Origin: Trichinella spiralis
Lineage: Eukaryota > Nematoda > Enoplea > Trichinellida > Trichinellidae
Assembly: GCA_000181795.3 (NCBI GenBank)
Contig: CM012954.1
Location: 4,269,939 to 4,328,927 of the forward strand
Reading direction: 5' to 3'
DNA length: 58,989 nucleotides
Positions 25,995-40,103 of this stretch are shown here, piece by piece. The notes under the pieces are model-generated. The model saw only the letters and a list, made by a program, of their open reading frames with translations, searched no databases and had not been told where the DNA came from. The position numbers and the translations under genes are program-made. How positions within the stretch are numbered: position 1 is the stretch's first letter; the number at the start of each line of letters is the position of its first letter.

Positions 25995-28900
25995 TCACAT
26001 TTGAAAAGTTTTACTTACCCCAACCAACGTAAATTGGTCCAAAACTGCCGCAAGTTCATCCATATTGTATTGGTTGAGTACGTAGAATGATTTCAAATCC
26101 ATCTCGTGCTTCAAAGCACAATTCAAACAGTACACAATATATTTATCTTCATGTGGCAATACAAAAAGAATATTAAATACTTCAACCTGTTAAAAAACAT
26201 ATGTAATAATTTTGTGAATATCATATGACAAAAATTATTGACAACATTTCAACTTCAAATAATAATAATAGAGTAAGTAACAGGTATTTTTTATACCTCA
26301 CAAACACAGCAATAATGAGAATTTTCTCCTTCGATACGCGGATGATGTTTCAACTCTTTTCTCAGTCGTTCGCAAACATAATCCAAAACCATCTGACAAT
26401 ATGCAATAGATTGGATAAGGGTTTTTCTAAAAATGAATACACAAAAAGGAATATTTACAAAAAAAAATTAAAATTGTTTTTTCAATCTTACCGAACCATT
26501 TCGAATAATGTCTTGTCGCTGAATCGGATATTGCGAGCAAGTTGCCAAGATAGATGAATCAAAGGCACCAACGACTTGTAACTATTCAACTTGTTGAATT
26601 CATACCGCTCAATTGCGAGTTGATACTGCGACGCAGTCAATGGACCAACATTCCAGGCAATATTATTACACCAGCCCTAAAACATTTCGTTAAAATTTCA
26701 TTAAAAAATTTATTGGAAAAGAAAACGCGTATTCATATACAACAGTTATATATTCCACTTACTGTTGAATGTACCCAATGAACAGTTCCCTCTCCTATCC
26801 AAACAACATCGCCAGCTTTTTGCGTGAATCGGTATAATGGTATATTATTTTCATACAAATCCTCCAACGATGGCCACCATGAACCGCGCAGAAAATCACA
26901 TTTATTACTAAATAAATATTTTCGATTATCACGATTCTCTTCAGAAACAAAAAAGCATGCTTGGAAAAAAAATAAATTAATTAATCACTTTTCGCAAATT
27001 GTCTTTACAGCATCCCAGTATTCGTAAGGAACGGCAAACCATTCGCATTCACCAGGACCAATGTTAATATTAACACCAGCAAAATTGTTATTCTCTTGAT
27101 GACCAGGAGTTCTAGCGCCGGGTACCTGAAGAAATGATCAATTCATTGACTGATCAATCATCAATTACAAAACCAAATCTGTATAAAAAAATTAAAAACA
27201 TACTTTCATATAAAGTTGTACAGTGTTCATACCAAGCACAACGTGACCAAGATGTGACAAAAGATTGCAGCTAGAGTAAACGCGACAAAAGGAGGGTAAT
27301 TTGTTCAATTCCTGTCAAATTCAAAATAATTTTCACAAACCATTTTTCAAAATTCAAATTTTATTTGTACTTTGAGTTGAAGATGCCACTTTCGTTCGTC
27401 GGACAAATCTACGTTCGTTCCAAACTTTACTACCTTTTTCAGTGCGACATCTTTTTTCCGTTTCGAAGAATTGCATTCCACATCACCCTCACGTTTCATT
27501 TTCTCTTTATCATCCTAAATTATTCAAATTTCATCTCAAAGCAAATGCATTTTAAACAACAACTACTTTCAGTGCATTTTGGAAAGACTGAAGCTGATAA
27601 GCGGCGTATTTTCCCACTGTAGTATAGGACGGTTGACTTCCACACTGCCAAGTCACATTACCCTGCGAATCGACATTCACGTCGGATGCTTGCAAATATT
27701 GGGTACGCAATTCCACTTGTTGATTAGCAGCTTCGGCTACGATGGTTTTTGTGGAAAAAAGACTCAGGTCCATTTTCAACGCTGACGTCAAGCCGCGAAT
27801 CACAACGATTGGCTGTTGATAGCAGAAGCGTTGCAATTCCAACGATGATGCATCTTTTTTCGTATCAACAACAGTACATGGAGTCGTCAGTAATAACTAA
27901 AATTAGAAAAAAATATACAATACCTAAACAAGAAGCAATAATTTAAACAGTGAAAAAACTAACTGCATAATTTTACTTTCACAGAAATGAAGTTTTCCTT
28001 AATAACAATCATATCAATTATAATTTAATATTTTCCCTTTTGATTCCTCAAACAAAGCTACTTACTGCTGTTAAGTTAGCATTAAAATTTTAAACACTAA
28101 TATAAAACTTTAATTTCAAAAACAATAATAACGCATACCTTATCTTTAGGCAAGTTTCTATTGCACGTCGGTGGTTGAGGAGGCAACACATTCTCCTCAT
28201 ATACTGATTTGCATCTGCCCAAGTTGCGCTGCTTACATATCTGGAATATTTCATTACTAGAAATGCTACAGGGGACGTTTAAAGGGGCGGTGAGACTCAA
28301 ACACGACGGAGGAGGTTCAGCAAGAAAGGCTGGTCTATCAGAATTCACAGAGTCCTAAAAAAAAGAAAATCACACTGACACTATAAAAATGGAATAAATA
28401 AAACTTGAAAATTACCTGAATTGTAACAGGAGTAGAAAAGAGCACATTTGTCGGTATAATAGGGTCATTTTTGTCTATACGAGCTTTATTTCTATTATCT
28501 GGCTCAAGGCAACTGTTTGTCAAGTCTTCTTGATCAGTAAAACCGAGAAAAGCTTGCAAATCTTCTTGGGTAACTTGTGGCAAGTCACTTAAAGGAGATG
28601 TGCGCATGCCAATTTCAGTGCTTGTAATTGGATCCACGTTCACAGTCTCCTGAGATCTCGATACATTGTCCTTAAGAAAGGATGTTAAAATATATTTGGG
28701 CAAAATTCTCTTTAAACCTCCTCATCTCGTTGTTGTTCCCTTTGCTGCTGAAAATGTTGAGTAAGCGCGTGTGTTTCTTGCAGCTGGCGAAGAGTCAACA
28801 TCTGATGAGGGTTCAATAAAGCCTATAAAAATTGACGCTGATTTTTGAGTGACGGGAAAATTGTTCAAATTAAATTCCAATAATAACAATAATACACAGT

Positions 28901-31900
28901 TATAATGAGAATCAAATTAATAATAATACTTGATTTTGCGATAAAATATGCATCATCTGTATCTGCTGCGAATTGAGGGAAGGAAGAGCGCCATCTTCAC
29001 TCTAAATGCATGTTTTTTATTTAAGAAAGTGCGAACTTTTGCGGATGTGCATAATGTTGGAAAAAGGTAATGAAAAAATTACCTCATTCAAACCAATACC
29101 GATCAAACTTCCTTTCAAATACATGTCAATTCTTTGCTATAATTACAATAATAAATTGTGAAAAATTTAAAATAATTTCGCAATAATTTTATAAAATTAC
29201 TCTTTGATATCCATTTTGACGATCCAGAAGTTGTGCCGGAATCGGTAAACGGGATACATCTTCAATGTTGGGTAACAGAGGTGCACTCTTGCTAGAATAA
29301 AAAAAATCAAAGTAAAAAATTACAAATTATGATTTTCGTCAATTTCACCTGTTTTCACCATCCACAGAAACTTTGGTTCTACCTTTCAACTGTGTCTCCA
29401 AAAATTCAATTCGATCAAACAAGGCTTGATTAATTTCTGAAAAATAATGCCTGAAAACTGCATAAACAGGAAGAAAAAAGCAATTCAATACGAACTGGAT
29501 TTCAATTTGAGAGCATTTTTGTAACACTTCAAAGCGTCGTTTAGCTGAAAATATTGCTCGTACAAAAGGCCAAGATCAATCCACGCCGGCGACAAGGAAT
29601 CATCAAGCTGAATTGCACATACAAATGCTTGCAAAGCATCAAACGGTTGCTGCTGTTGTTGGTAAAGAACTCTGAAAAAAGTCTTGCATCAATAACTAAC
29701 CAACCAACTAACTAACTGAAACAGTAAAATTATTATTTTCTAAACAATCAAATCATTATTCATAATTTTTCAATTAAGAATTATGAAAACAAAATAATAA
29801 GCGTTACCCAATTGAGCACCAAATATCAGCGTTGGATTCATTTTTGTCGATGGAATGTCTGTACGATAGGAATGCCTCATGGGCGCGTCCTGCTGCTGAG
29901 AAGCATCTGAAAACAAAATAGAAAAACATCAGTTAAAATTACAATACAATTCATTAAATAATAAATTTACTACGCTTTAAAAAAATATTTAAAGATAAAT
30001 GAATAAATACCTTCCTAAGTAATAATGACTTCGACCAGATGTAGGATCTGCTTTCAAAGACTGCTGTAAGCAATTAATAGCTACGCTTATCCGATGTGCT
30101 TTATCACCAAAGCTTTCTTCACGAAAAAAAAGCCAACCTAAAAAATGAAACGAACTGCAATCAACAAACGCAGGATAATAAAGGAAACAACATCTCACCC
30201 AACTGGCGCAACAATGATGCTCTCAGTACTGGAGACACTACCTGAGAAGATTGCAACAGTGACTGATATTCAGAATGTGCTTTTTTCAAATCACCCTGAA
30301 AAAAATAAATTATTATTCTATTTAAAAAAATAAAATTATCTTGAATACTGACCTTTAACTCTATACAGTGAGCTATGTGAAAACGAACTGAAAATACAAA
30401 ACTTCTTTAAATAATAATAATATCTGAAATATTTAATATTGGATGTAGTTCTACTTTCTGCTTTGGAAAATATAGTGGGATTTGGATCAACGAAAGCGAG
30501 TCTCAAATTCTACAAAAAAATTCATAATTAACATTTTATCTGTAATTTTTTGAAATTACTTTGATTGCTAAATCAAAACTGTGTAACGCTTTGAAAGCCA
30601 AACCCAAACGAATATTCACTTCCGCTGCTTTGCAAAAATTTGGAAATAGATAAAGGAGACGTTGAAAAACTTCCGTGGCGCTAAAAACAATCTTACTGTA
30701 CGTCGAAGGAAAAATAATAAATCTAGCATACCTTTTGTGGATATTAAAGTGAAAATATACTAATCCCAGACCATATAAAAATGGAGCATCCTATAGATAA
30801 AACAGTGCAACAGTTTTCTATATAATAAAATAAAACACCAACCTTCCAATATTCTGCTTTGCATTCATAAAAACGCTGATAGGCTGACAATGCTAAAAAT
30901 ACGCAGTGCATCAAAAATTAAATAAATAAAATATCCTGGAATCTAAACCTTTAACAAAATCATGAATCAACAGATTCAGATGACCCAATTTGAGCAATAC
31001 TTCGCAAAGAAATCGATTGTCCGTTTCAACCGCAGCATCGGTTGAACGTTGAATTTCTTCAAGTCTCTGTTCGTAAAACTTTAATGCCTATAAAAGATCA
31101 ATTACAAAAAAATTGTTTAAAAAATTTCCGACCCTACTTTAATAACCAATCGCCTCTCAAATATCTTCTCTGGGTGTACAAGATTAAGGCAACCAAATTC
31201 TGTGCTGAAATGTAAAAAACGCATCATAATGATAACTCCAATGATTCAACAATAAGTCCATCTCTAACGTGAAGCTAATTCTCAAAATGCATGATCATTC
31301 ACTATATCACTAGAATATCAGATTTATATCTCGATATCACTAGAATAGTAATAAACAAGTAACATAGAATATGCATATTCACATATAAAATGCCAAAAGT
31401 TATCTTGAGTATTACATACGGTAGTAATATATTCTTCTTGTGCATCCCGGCAAAATTTTCAAATTTAAATTAATATGCAAAATTTATTTAAAATTTCATT
31501 ATTAATAATACTGACATAATTTAACAAAAATTAGTAATAGTAAATGCTTTTCTTCGGTTACGTAGGAATTATCCTCTGTGTTGGTCATGTATGCTAAATT
31601 AATAAGACCACCGATGTACATTGTCATTTCATTCCATATGTTGAAGAATATGCATATCATTAATAAAAATTATGTGCGCGGCAGACAACTGCTTATTTTT
31701 CCAACAAGATGTTGAGAGTTATGCATGCGCTTCTGCACGATGAACATTATGCATGGATTATCAATAATTATAACCATTTGCAAGCAGAAAACCTTAAAAA
31801 TGAAAGGAATGATCTCATGCGCAACATGCAAATCTGTTTGAAATATTACTTGTAGCATGAATTAACATATTATCATAGTGCACATGAAAAAGTATCGGCG

Positions 31901-32713
31901 AAATTTTTAATTTGGAGAAAATTGCATTTGGCATGATGCAAATATTTGACTAATCTGCTTCAGCCTTTCCAAGCCTTACAGTTTGCACTAGACTTTCTTT
32001 TGAGAAACAAATATTCTTTATAAACTAAAATACTGAAAATTTTCAGAAACTGCAAATTTTATTCAATTTAAACAAAACTAACGTAACAAAGGTGCATTAT
32101 CTTCCTGAATTTGAAATCAAAACTGCCTCATCAAATGAATGAAATTCCAGGAAAAACAAATTTGCATTCATAATCGCAGTTCAAAAAAACACATTGTTGC
32201 TGACGGAATAAAAGATGGACGTTGTCCTTGACATGTTTACCAGAAAATCCCTCTGTTCGCCATATGTGCACATTTATGAACCCCATTTGCAAACAGGAAG
32301 CAGACCCCATAATCACCTCAAACATGGGAAAATAAAACTGATTTGTTATCTATGAATCGCCTTCTTACTTATTCTTTTTCTAACAGCAATTTTTTCATTT
32401 AATGCAGAACTTTTATTAAATAAAAATATCTTAGATAAAAGAAATCAAGTAACTATTTGTTTAAATACTGAACTCAAAACAGCTGCAAATGATGAATGCA
32501 GCCGTGATGAACACGCGTGCTAATGATGAAAAAATATTTGCATAAAGGAAATATTAACGAAAATGAACATTTTATACTTATTTTTCCTTTTTTCATTTTC
32601 TTATTTATGCTTATTTTTACTAAAAAGTCAAAATATTCCAACCTGTCCATGGTTTCCAGTCGGCGAGCTTCTTCGTGCGTGAATACCGTTTGGCAACAAT
32701 TAGAATCATCCAT
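25995..32713 (-). CDS. UTX (KDM6): KDM6/UTX histone H3K27 demethylase (TPR + JmjC + zinc domain)
   Basis: This nuclear Fe(II)/2-oxoglutarate dioxygenase removes methyl groups from H3K27. There are 27 coding exons: 32713-32643, 31204-31138, 31087-30949, 30892-30843, 30790-30732, 30680-30560, 30509-30455, 30387-30353, 30295-30199, 30137-30011, 29906-29808, 29671-29496, 29436-29349, 29291-29201, 29136-29083, 29001-28930, 28822-28718, 28670-28416, 28354-28139, 27896-27567, 27514-27371, 27311-27204, 27125-26989, 26907-26763, 26676-26492, 26426-26297 and 26186-26019. They sum to 3324 nt (1108 aa). TPR repeats occupy about residues 35-400 (e.g. SWYFLGR-like [23 protein letters not shown]). JmjC metal ligands are H862 and E864 (TPGHQENNN) and H942 (GTVHWV). 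A CxxC...CxxC zinc module (YCCVCE, YCLNC) follows. After 26019 a GTAAGT donor competes with read-through to TGA at 25995, so the last residues are uncertain. An acceptor ends five bases before the ATG. Confidence 0.94.
31205..32642 (-). other. First coding intron of KDM6
   Basis: This 1.4-kb intron separates the 24-codon first exon from the TPR exons. It is AT-rich and holds no convincing ORF, RNA gene or repeat. Several ATGCAAAT or TTTGCAT octamer-like words are present. Confidence 0.6.
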
Positions 32714-32718
32714 TTCAC

Positions 32719-34567
32719 CTGTAAAAAATAAAATATTTGTAAATTTAATCAAATCATTTACATATTATCCGAATTTTCAGTAACAAAGCACTGCAGATTA
32801 TGCACATCTAAAAAATACATATACAACTTTTAACTGTCAAACGAATGGTTTGTGCTGGCCATACTGAATGGATATACCAAGGTCAGCAGACGCGCATGCT
32901 GGTCCACAGTGAGAAATCAATAGGTTTGTACGGATCAAGCTGAAGAAACATACAGTATGCAAACAAGAAATGCACGTTCAACTTTGAATAAATTATTCAA
33001 AAAATTTCAAGAAAAAAAATAATTAAATCAAGTTCGTTTGCTTGAAATACATATTGTGTAGACAGATTTTACTAAATGCAATATTGTTAGAACTGCAGTG
33101 CATTATTCTTATGAATGGTACAAAGATTAAACTCGCAGTATAAGGAGGAAAGTAAGCTTTTTCAGTTTAAAATGATGAAAGAACAAATGCATAGATATTA
33201 AAAGAAATGTATTTTCCAATATTATATAAATAATATTATATCATAGTCTCAAAAAGTAATTATGTTCCAGTTTTATATGGTAGTTCAGATGATTAAAATG
33301 TTCCAAAACCCAGCTGTTAACGATCATACATAACAGATTAAATAGATTTTTAGTAATATAAAAGTCTTAGAATAAAATGTTTCCAAAGGGAATTGTTTGA
33401 CAATGTTATAATTTCTTAACTACAATCATAACCGCAAAAGCTATCCTGAAAAACGAAAAGTTTAGCGGTTTCTTTTTTAGCTGATTTATGTAAAAAGAAA
33501 TAACATGTCGGTTTATATAAAATTTAATTTAAAGCAATAAAAACATATATTCATAAATTAAATTCAAGTTTAAACGGCATTAAACAAAACTTAATTCGAA
33601 GTATCTGATTTATGCCTGTGCATCACATTCACTGTAGAAAATCTATTGGAACAGCAAAGTGGCGGGTTGTTTCACATTCTTTATGTTTGTATTTAAATTG
33701 CACAAGTAACCTGTAAATTGTTCCTGAGAGAGGTGACGGTATTGGAATAAATTAAAGAGCTGTAGGTTTATTAATTGGGGAACATTAGAAGCTGCTCAGG
33801 TAGAGGAAGCATTATTAGTGTTTCAAACACATTTTTATTCATTAGTAGGAGTGAAAATTTGGAAAGAAGTTGGGCTTTTTCTCAAATTGTCATTTTTCAT
33901 TCTCTGTTTTTATAATTAAGTAATGATTGAGGTCTACGATGTGAGTGATTGACAGTATTCTCAAATAGTTACACGTGACTGTAAATTGTAAAATTAAAAT
34001 TATTACAAAAACTGTTCCGTGAATGTACATATTTATCGGGTATGATAAATATATGATTGTTCATGTAATGGAAAAATATTTGCATCAAAATGATGCTTAT
34101 GCTCAAATTTCAACAACAAAAAAACACTAGGAATAATTTATTGTAGATTAAGCGAACCGTACGAAAGATAAATGAATAAATAGAGAACAAAACGAATTTT
34201 TTGATTTATTTTTCTTATTTTTTTATCAGCAAGTGAAAATTTCAGAGAATAATTTTTCAGTTGATTTCAAACTCTGTTTAGTTGGTCTTTTGAAAAAGTT
34301 TCTGAAATCATTTTTTATTTCAAGATTAATTTGTTTTAGTCGTATAATTAAAAATAACTTATTTACAGGTTGAATACAACGATTAAAAAAAAATGTTTTA
34401 CCAAAAAAATGCATACATTTTTTAATGAAAAAAACGGCAAGTGTTGCGATCATTTTCAAAATTTTATTAAATGCATTATCTTGATTTTTTTAAAATTACG
34501 GTATATGTTATATTTTTACCAGTGTCAAGTTGCAGTTGCTCAGTAAAAAGTGGCATTTGAATCGAAA
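32719..34567. promoter_or_regulatory. Head-to-head intergenic region between KDM6 and PCCA
   Basis: The two genes diverge from this 1.85-kb AT-rich spacer, so both promoters should lie here. A slightly GC-richer patch at about 32845-32940 may hold the KDM6 leader exon. I see no unambiguous TATA box, RNA gene or repeat. Confidence 0.4.
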
Positions 34568-37500
34568 ATGGCAATGATTTTGTTCAAGTCACGTCCATAT
34601 GGGTGCAATTACATTTTGCGACGATGCTTTGCATCCGATCGGTCTATGTACGTTTTGGATCCAATCAATCCTGAAGAGAAGGTTTCCTTTTTTTTATTTA
34701 TACTATAATTTTTTTAAAAAGTAATATTTGACTATTATGATATTTTTATTGTTTACTAAAATTCTTATTCGATATTGTGTATATTGGTTAAAAATGTATT
34801 TTTGTTTCTTCATTTCATCGAGAGAATTGTATTATTTTACATTTTCACAGCCCGACAAGTTTTGCAAAATTCAAAAATCAAATCTATAAAATTCAATTTG
34901 TCATTTATGCCTTTACAGTATAACTTGGAATTGTGAAATTTAATCTTTAATTTGTGTAGAAAAATATTAGCAATATCATCACATTAGTAGATGGGGCTTT
35001 TTAAAATTAGCTTATAAGTATTGGCCGAGAATTGTTTGACAAATGCACAACTTTTTTTTGAGAGTCAATTTTGCTGCAGTTGTTTGAACTTTTCATTTCA
35101 ACTTTACTTTGTCAATGAGGAATGTGGAGAAACTTGTTTTTGCAACTTTGCCATTTCGAAGTTGAAAATTGATTGAATCTTTAACGTTTTGGTTTCAAAA
35201 TTTTTCTCCACTAAAACTAATAATAAAAGTTGCATTAATAAATTTATCGGTTGATTCAGTTTAATTTTTCACGTTGAAACTGAATAATTATAATAATATT
35301 TGCATTTTTTAAATCTTGTTTTCTGCGTTATTATTAATTGCAAGTTGAGTGATAAAAAAAGTTTCATCTATTTTTATGAACAACATGAAATAATTATATT
35401 TTTCCCTAAAGTTATATTCGAATGTAAAAGTTCTTTTTTGTTTATCAAATATATAATACAAAAGTTGTAAGTTTTCTTGAAATCTATTTTTTAGATTAAA
35501 CCACTTTAATAATTATTTTTAAGCAATAAAAATTGCTCAGTTTATATATAAAAATTTTTTGTAGAAATTTCAAAAAATTTTAATAGCAAATCGAGGTGAA
35601 ATTGCATGCCGTATAATAAAAACATGCAAAGCGATGGGCATCAAAACTGTTGCCGTGCACAGCGATGTCGACTCGTTGGCGGTATGTGGAAAATTTTTTA
35701 AAAATTAATATGTTGATTTGAAAATTTCAAATTTTTAGTTACATGTACAAATGGCCGACGAAGCTGTCTGCATTGGGCCGGCTCCAACCAGAGATAGCTA
35801 TCTGCGAATGGATAAAATATTGCAGGCGGTCAAAGACACCGGTGCTGAAGCGGTAAGTGCATTTTGTTGGACAAATGACAAATGCAGATTAAAATTATTA
35901 CATTTTTAATTCGCTTTTTTCAGGTGCATCCGGGGTATGGATTTTTGTCAGAAAATACCGAATTTGCAAGATTGCTTACCGAAGCTGGTGGTGTATTCAT
36001 TGGTCCAAATTCGAAAGCAATTCTTGCCATGGGCGACAAAATTCAAAGCAAACGCATAGCAACCGAAGCGAAAGTAAGCATGATACCCGGTTTTGATGGT
36101 GAAATAAAGGTAATTCAATTGAAACAAACCTTTCACATGTATTATTGATAATTGATATTATTGGTTTCAGGATGCGGAAATGTGCGTTAAAGTTGCTAAT
36201 GAAATAGGGTATCCGGTGATGATTAAAGCATCCGCTGGTGGTGGCGGTAAGGGAATGAGAATTGCTTGGAATGATAAAGAAGCACGAGAAGGGTTCCGAC
36301 TATCTCAGCAAGAAGCAGCGAGCAGTTTTGGTGATGATCGCATGCTGGTGGAAAAGTACATTGATAATCCGCGACATATTGAAATGCAGGTAAAAATAGA
36401 TGTCTTTTCTTTGGTTTTAGTATTGTAATTTTTCAATCAATTCTGTTAGGTACTATGTGATAAACATGGTAATGCTATTTGGTTAAATGAACGGGAATGT
36501 TCAATTCAAAGACGAAATCAAAAAGTGATCGAAGAATCTCCCAGGTATGTTCTTTTTTTAACGTCGTTGTAAGAACGCCGAAATCATTTACAGTATGATT
36601 TTATACAGTCCATTCGTCCCACCGGAAATGAGAAAAAAGATGGGTGACGAAGCTTGTGCTCTCGCCCTAGCAGTTGGCTATGATTCAGCAGGCACGGTTG
36701 AATTTCTGGTCGATTCGAAACGTAATTTCTACTTTCTCGAGATGAACACCCGTCTTCAGGTGAAATGATAATAATAAATTTTTAATGGAAAATTAATTTT
36801 TTAAATTTAGGTTGAACATCCCATAACAGAAGCAGTCACTGGTGTTGATATTGTTCAGCAGATGATCCGAATCGCCTACGGTATGCGAAATGAATATTTT
36901 TGATGAAGCTTCACTTTCACTGTAGGTCACAAATTAAATTTGAAACAATCCGATATTCCGATCCGTGGCTGGGCATTGGAATGTCGTGTTTACGCTGAAG
37001 ATCCTTACAAATCATTCGGACTTCCGTCCGTCGGTAGACTGACCCGCTACGAAGAACCGTTGCGATTGAACGGCATTCGTTGTGACAGTGGAATTTATGA
37101 AGGAAGTGAAATTAGCATCTATTATGATCCACTTATTTGCAAAGTTAGTTGAAAATCAAAACTTTTTTTCCACATATCAATTCGCTGATTAATTATTTTC
37201 AGCTCATAGCTTATGCTAATGATCGAATAGAGACAATCAATTTGATGCGTGATGCTCTTGATGAATATGTAATTCGCGGTAAGATTTTACGCGCGGGCTT
37301 TTAATTAATTCCCATAAACTTTTTCGAAGTTGACAAATTGGGGTTTCCATTATTGTTCAGGTGTGACGAATAATATTCCCCTCCTTCGAGACATAATGTC
37401 AGAAGAGCGTTACAGGTCAGGAAATATAACTACAAAATATCTTTTCGAGACCTATCCTGAAGGTTTCCATGGTGTGCGTTTGAATGATGAAGAGACTCGC

Positions 37501-38917
37501 AGTATTGCGGCCGTTGCTGCTGCCCTTTTTACTCACCACCGGCATCGCGCTGTTAATTTTCTGAACAGTGTCCAGTATCAAATTTGAGCTATAAACAATA
37601 TAAGAAGTATATTTTTCCCTTCTTTTAATATATGTTTTCTTTTCGAAGGCAAGATTTTTCAAAAAATACGCAATCCATGAACGAGCAGATGCTGTTCGTT
37701 AAAGTGCCACATATTGATCGTGAAGCGTCGCAGCACAAAATCAGTGGCGTGGAAATTATCCGCGACAGTTGTACAGTATGTGATTTGTAAATATTTTGTA
37801 GAAAAGTAATGATTGTCAAGATTAATTTGTCAATGATCATCTCCAGGTAACACTTGATGGCAAAAAGGTTCATATTGAAGGACCTATTAATTTTTGTAAC
37901 ACAGTTTTGAACTTGAAAGTCAATGGAAAACCTTGCAATGTTCAGGTACTTTGCCTTTTCGTGCATTTCTTCCACGTTTCGCGCTGATTTTATTTTTTTG
38001 CCCAGATAAAAAGTTGTGATACAGCCGGCAGAATATCTCTGTTATACAAAGGCTGTCCGGTTAGTTGTTTTTTTTTTATTTGATTTGGTTTAAGTGCAAA
38101 TGTTTTATTTGTTCAAGTACGATTTGAATGTGACTACCTCCACCGCGGAGAAATATTACAAATACATGCCAGCGCCGAAAAAAGTAAGCAGTGTAATTTC
38201 TAGTCGAGTAATTTATTTTAACAAGTGTAGCTTTAATTTGTTTACAATGTGGATGAAAAATGAACATTATTGTTTTGCAATTGAGATTAAAAGAATTGAG
38301 TTGAGATTAAAATTTGTATAATGAAACAAAGTGAAAAAATGCTGTAAAATAATTTAGTATTTTCTTTTTCTGTTAGGTTGATCTGAGCAATGTGATTGTG
38401 GCGCCAATGCCTGGCATGATCAAATCGGTCAGCGTTAAGGTAGGACAGGCAGTATCGGAATGTCAGGAGACGTGCGTGATCGAAGCAATGAAAATGCAAA
38501 ACAGTTTATTAGCACCAAAATCTGGGAAGGTATGCATTTTTGTTTGTTAATTTTTATCATCAACCTTGGAATGTTGTGCTGATTTGCTTTTTGCGTGTTC
38601 AATTGAATAACTGATGAACAATTAATTATTGTTCATCTGGTGTAGTGTAGGAAAGTTTTCGTTCAGATTTCAGTAGTAGTAGGTACAGTGCTTGTTCACA
38701 GTTGTTCGCAAATTTGCCAACATTTATCATTAAAAAAAAATTCACTAACAATATGGTTGTGGACTGCTTGCTTGCCGCATACTGTGGAAATGGCCTAATG
38801 TTATAAATGATTTATTTTCAACGATTGTTGCTTATAAACAAAATTTAGGTGAAAGCAGTAAATTGTGAAGCTGGCAAAGCGGTTGAAGAAGGAGCCATAT
38901 TAATTGAATTTGAATGA
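34568..38917 (+). CDS. PCCA: Propionyl-CoA carboxylase alpha subunit, mitochondrial
   Basis: This biotin-dependent enzyme carboxylates propionyl-CoA to methylmalonyl-CoA with the PCCB beta subunit in the mitochondrial matrix. Exons: 34568-34681, 35565-35681, 35739-35852, 35924-36109, 36171-36389, 36450-36544, 36609-36759, 36811-36880, 36926-37143, 37203-37278, 37361-37574, 37649-37775, 37847-37945, 38006-38059, 38118-38183, 38377-38529 and 38849-38917. They sum to 2142 nt (713 aa; human 728). A basic N-terminus ([10 protein letters not shown]...LRRCFAS) suits a mitochondrial presequence. The biotin carboxylase domain has [25 protein letters not shown], the ATP-grasp loop [30 protein letters not shown] and [17 protein letters not shown]. 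The BT segment follows. The biotinyl carrier domain has EAMKM with the acceptor lysine encoded at 38491-38493 (about K679). All key motifs are intact. Confidence 0.97.
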
Positions 38918-40103
38918 TTTATGATAATTTTTGGTAATTTGTTTCAAATGATTGTGGCAACAGTTTAGCTTAGATTTTCTCTCTTCTGCATAGTTGATCG
39001 GCATAAATTTGATCTGTTGCTTTACTTTTCTCATCTTTAATCAATTTGTGAACTTTCACTAGAATTGATAGTAATAATTTTAGTCGAATTAATTCAGCTT
39101 TTAAAATTTCTCTTTTCAACTAATTTAACTTTGATTAGATATTGAAATTTGAATTCGATATTTCAAATAAAGACTTTAAAAAAAAATGAGTGAATAAATC
39201 AGGGGAAGTTTATTTGTATTTATTGCAACTTGAATTAATTAATTGATCAATCAAATAAGCGGTTTACCATAGGTTGTTTGCTGGTTGAAATTATTTTTTT
39301 TTCCACGACGACACTTTCGCTCAGAAGCGTTTATCGTAAACATGTAATGTTTTATTTCTTTTTAAAATCATCATCGCCTGTCTCTTTTGACGGCGTGGTA
39401 TAATTTGGCATTTGAGAATCTTGCGACAATTGATTACTGATAGCTTAACGAGCGCAGCCTGTCCATTTTTATGATGATTGAGTGTTGTTGTGTTTGAAAG
39501 GAAAAAGCAAAGAATGAAAAAGGTTTTATTTATGATCGAATTGTTGACAATGATGACAAAAAAGATTAATAACAATTTCCAAACAATATCATTAAAGTTG
39601 TATCAGTTTAATGTTAATTGTGATAAAATTTGGATTATTTTTCGTTTGTTTGTTTGTTTGTTTGTTTTGTGTTTGCTGATCTTAGAGATTTGATAAATTG
39701 TATACCAAGGCGTGTTGTTGATTGCCGTGCGTTATCGTCGTTGATGATTAAAACGTAACATCTAGCTGGCAATGAAGAAGAAGAAGAAGAAGAAGGATGA
39801 AATTGATAATAAATTGCCACCAAGCGAGCTTGTGTGTTGCTCAATCAAGCTGACAGGTGCCGATTTGAACAGCGGTTCCCCTCATTTGATGAATTGACTT
39901 TTTTGGCACTGCTCGTTAGCTGTCATCGAGATTTGTTATTGGTTGTCGATTTTCACTTATGTAACAAGCGACATGCGGACGCACGTTATTATTCACTGCT
40001 GCTGATATTCCTTCCTCCGTTGGTATATTCTAATTTTTCCATTTTCTCCAACTCGTTCATTTTCACCGTTATTTCTTCTGCTGTGCTGAAATTGCGAATC
40101 AAC
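38918..40103. other. Intergenic between PCCA and the ACE-like gene
   Basis: The region carries the PCCA 3' UTR and presumably the promoter of the downstream gene. It has a (GTTT)n run at about 39644-39666 and a (GAA)n run at about 39775-39795. The plus-strand ORF at 39834-40244 overlaps the ACE-like signal-peptide exon in another frame and is not supported as a gene. Confidence 0.5.
39166..39171 (+). terminator. AATAAA polyadenylation signal of PCCA
   Basis: TTTCAAATAAAGAC lies about 250 bases downstream of the PCCA stop and is the first clear hexamer. Confidence 0.55.
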
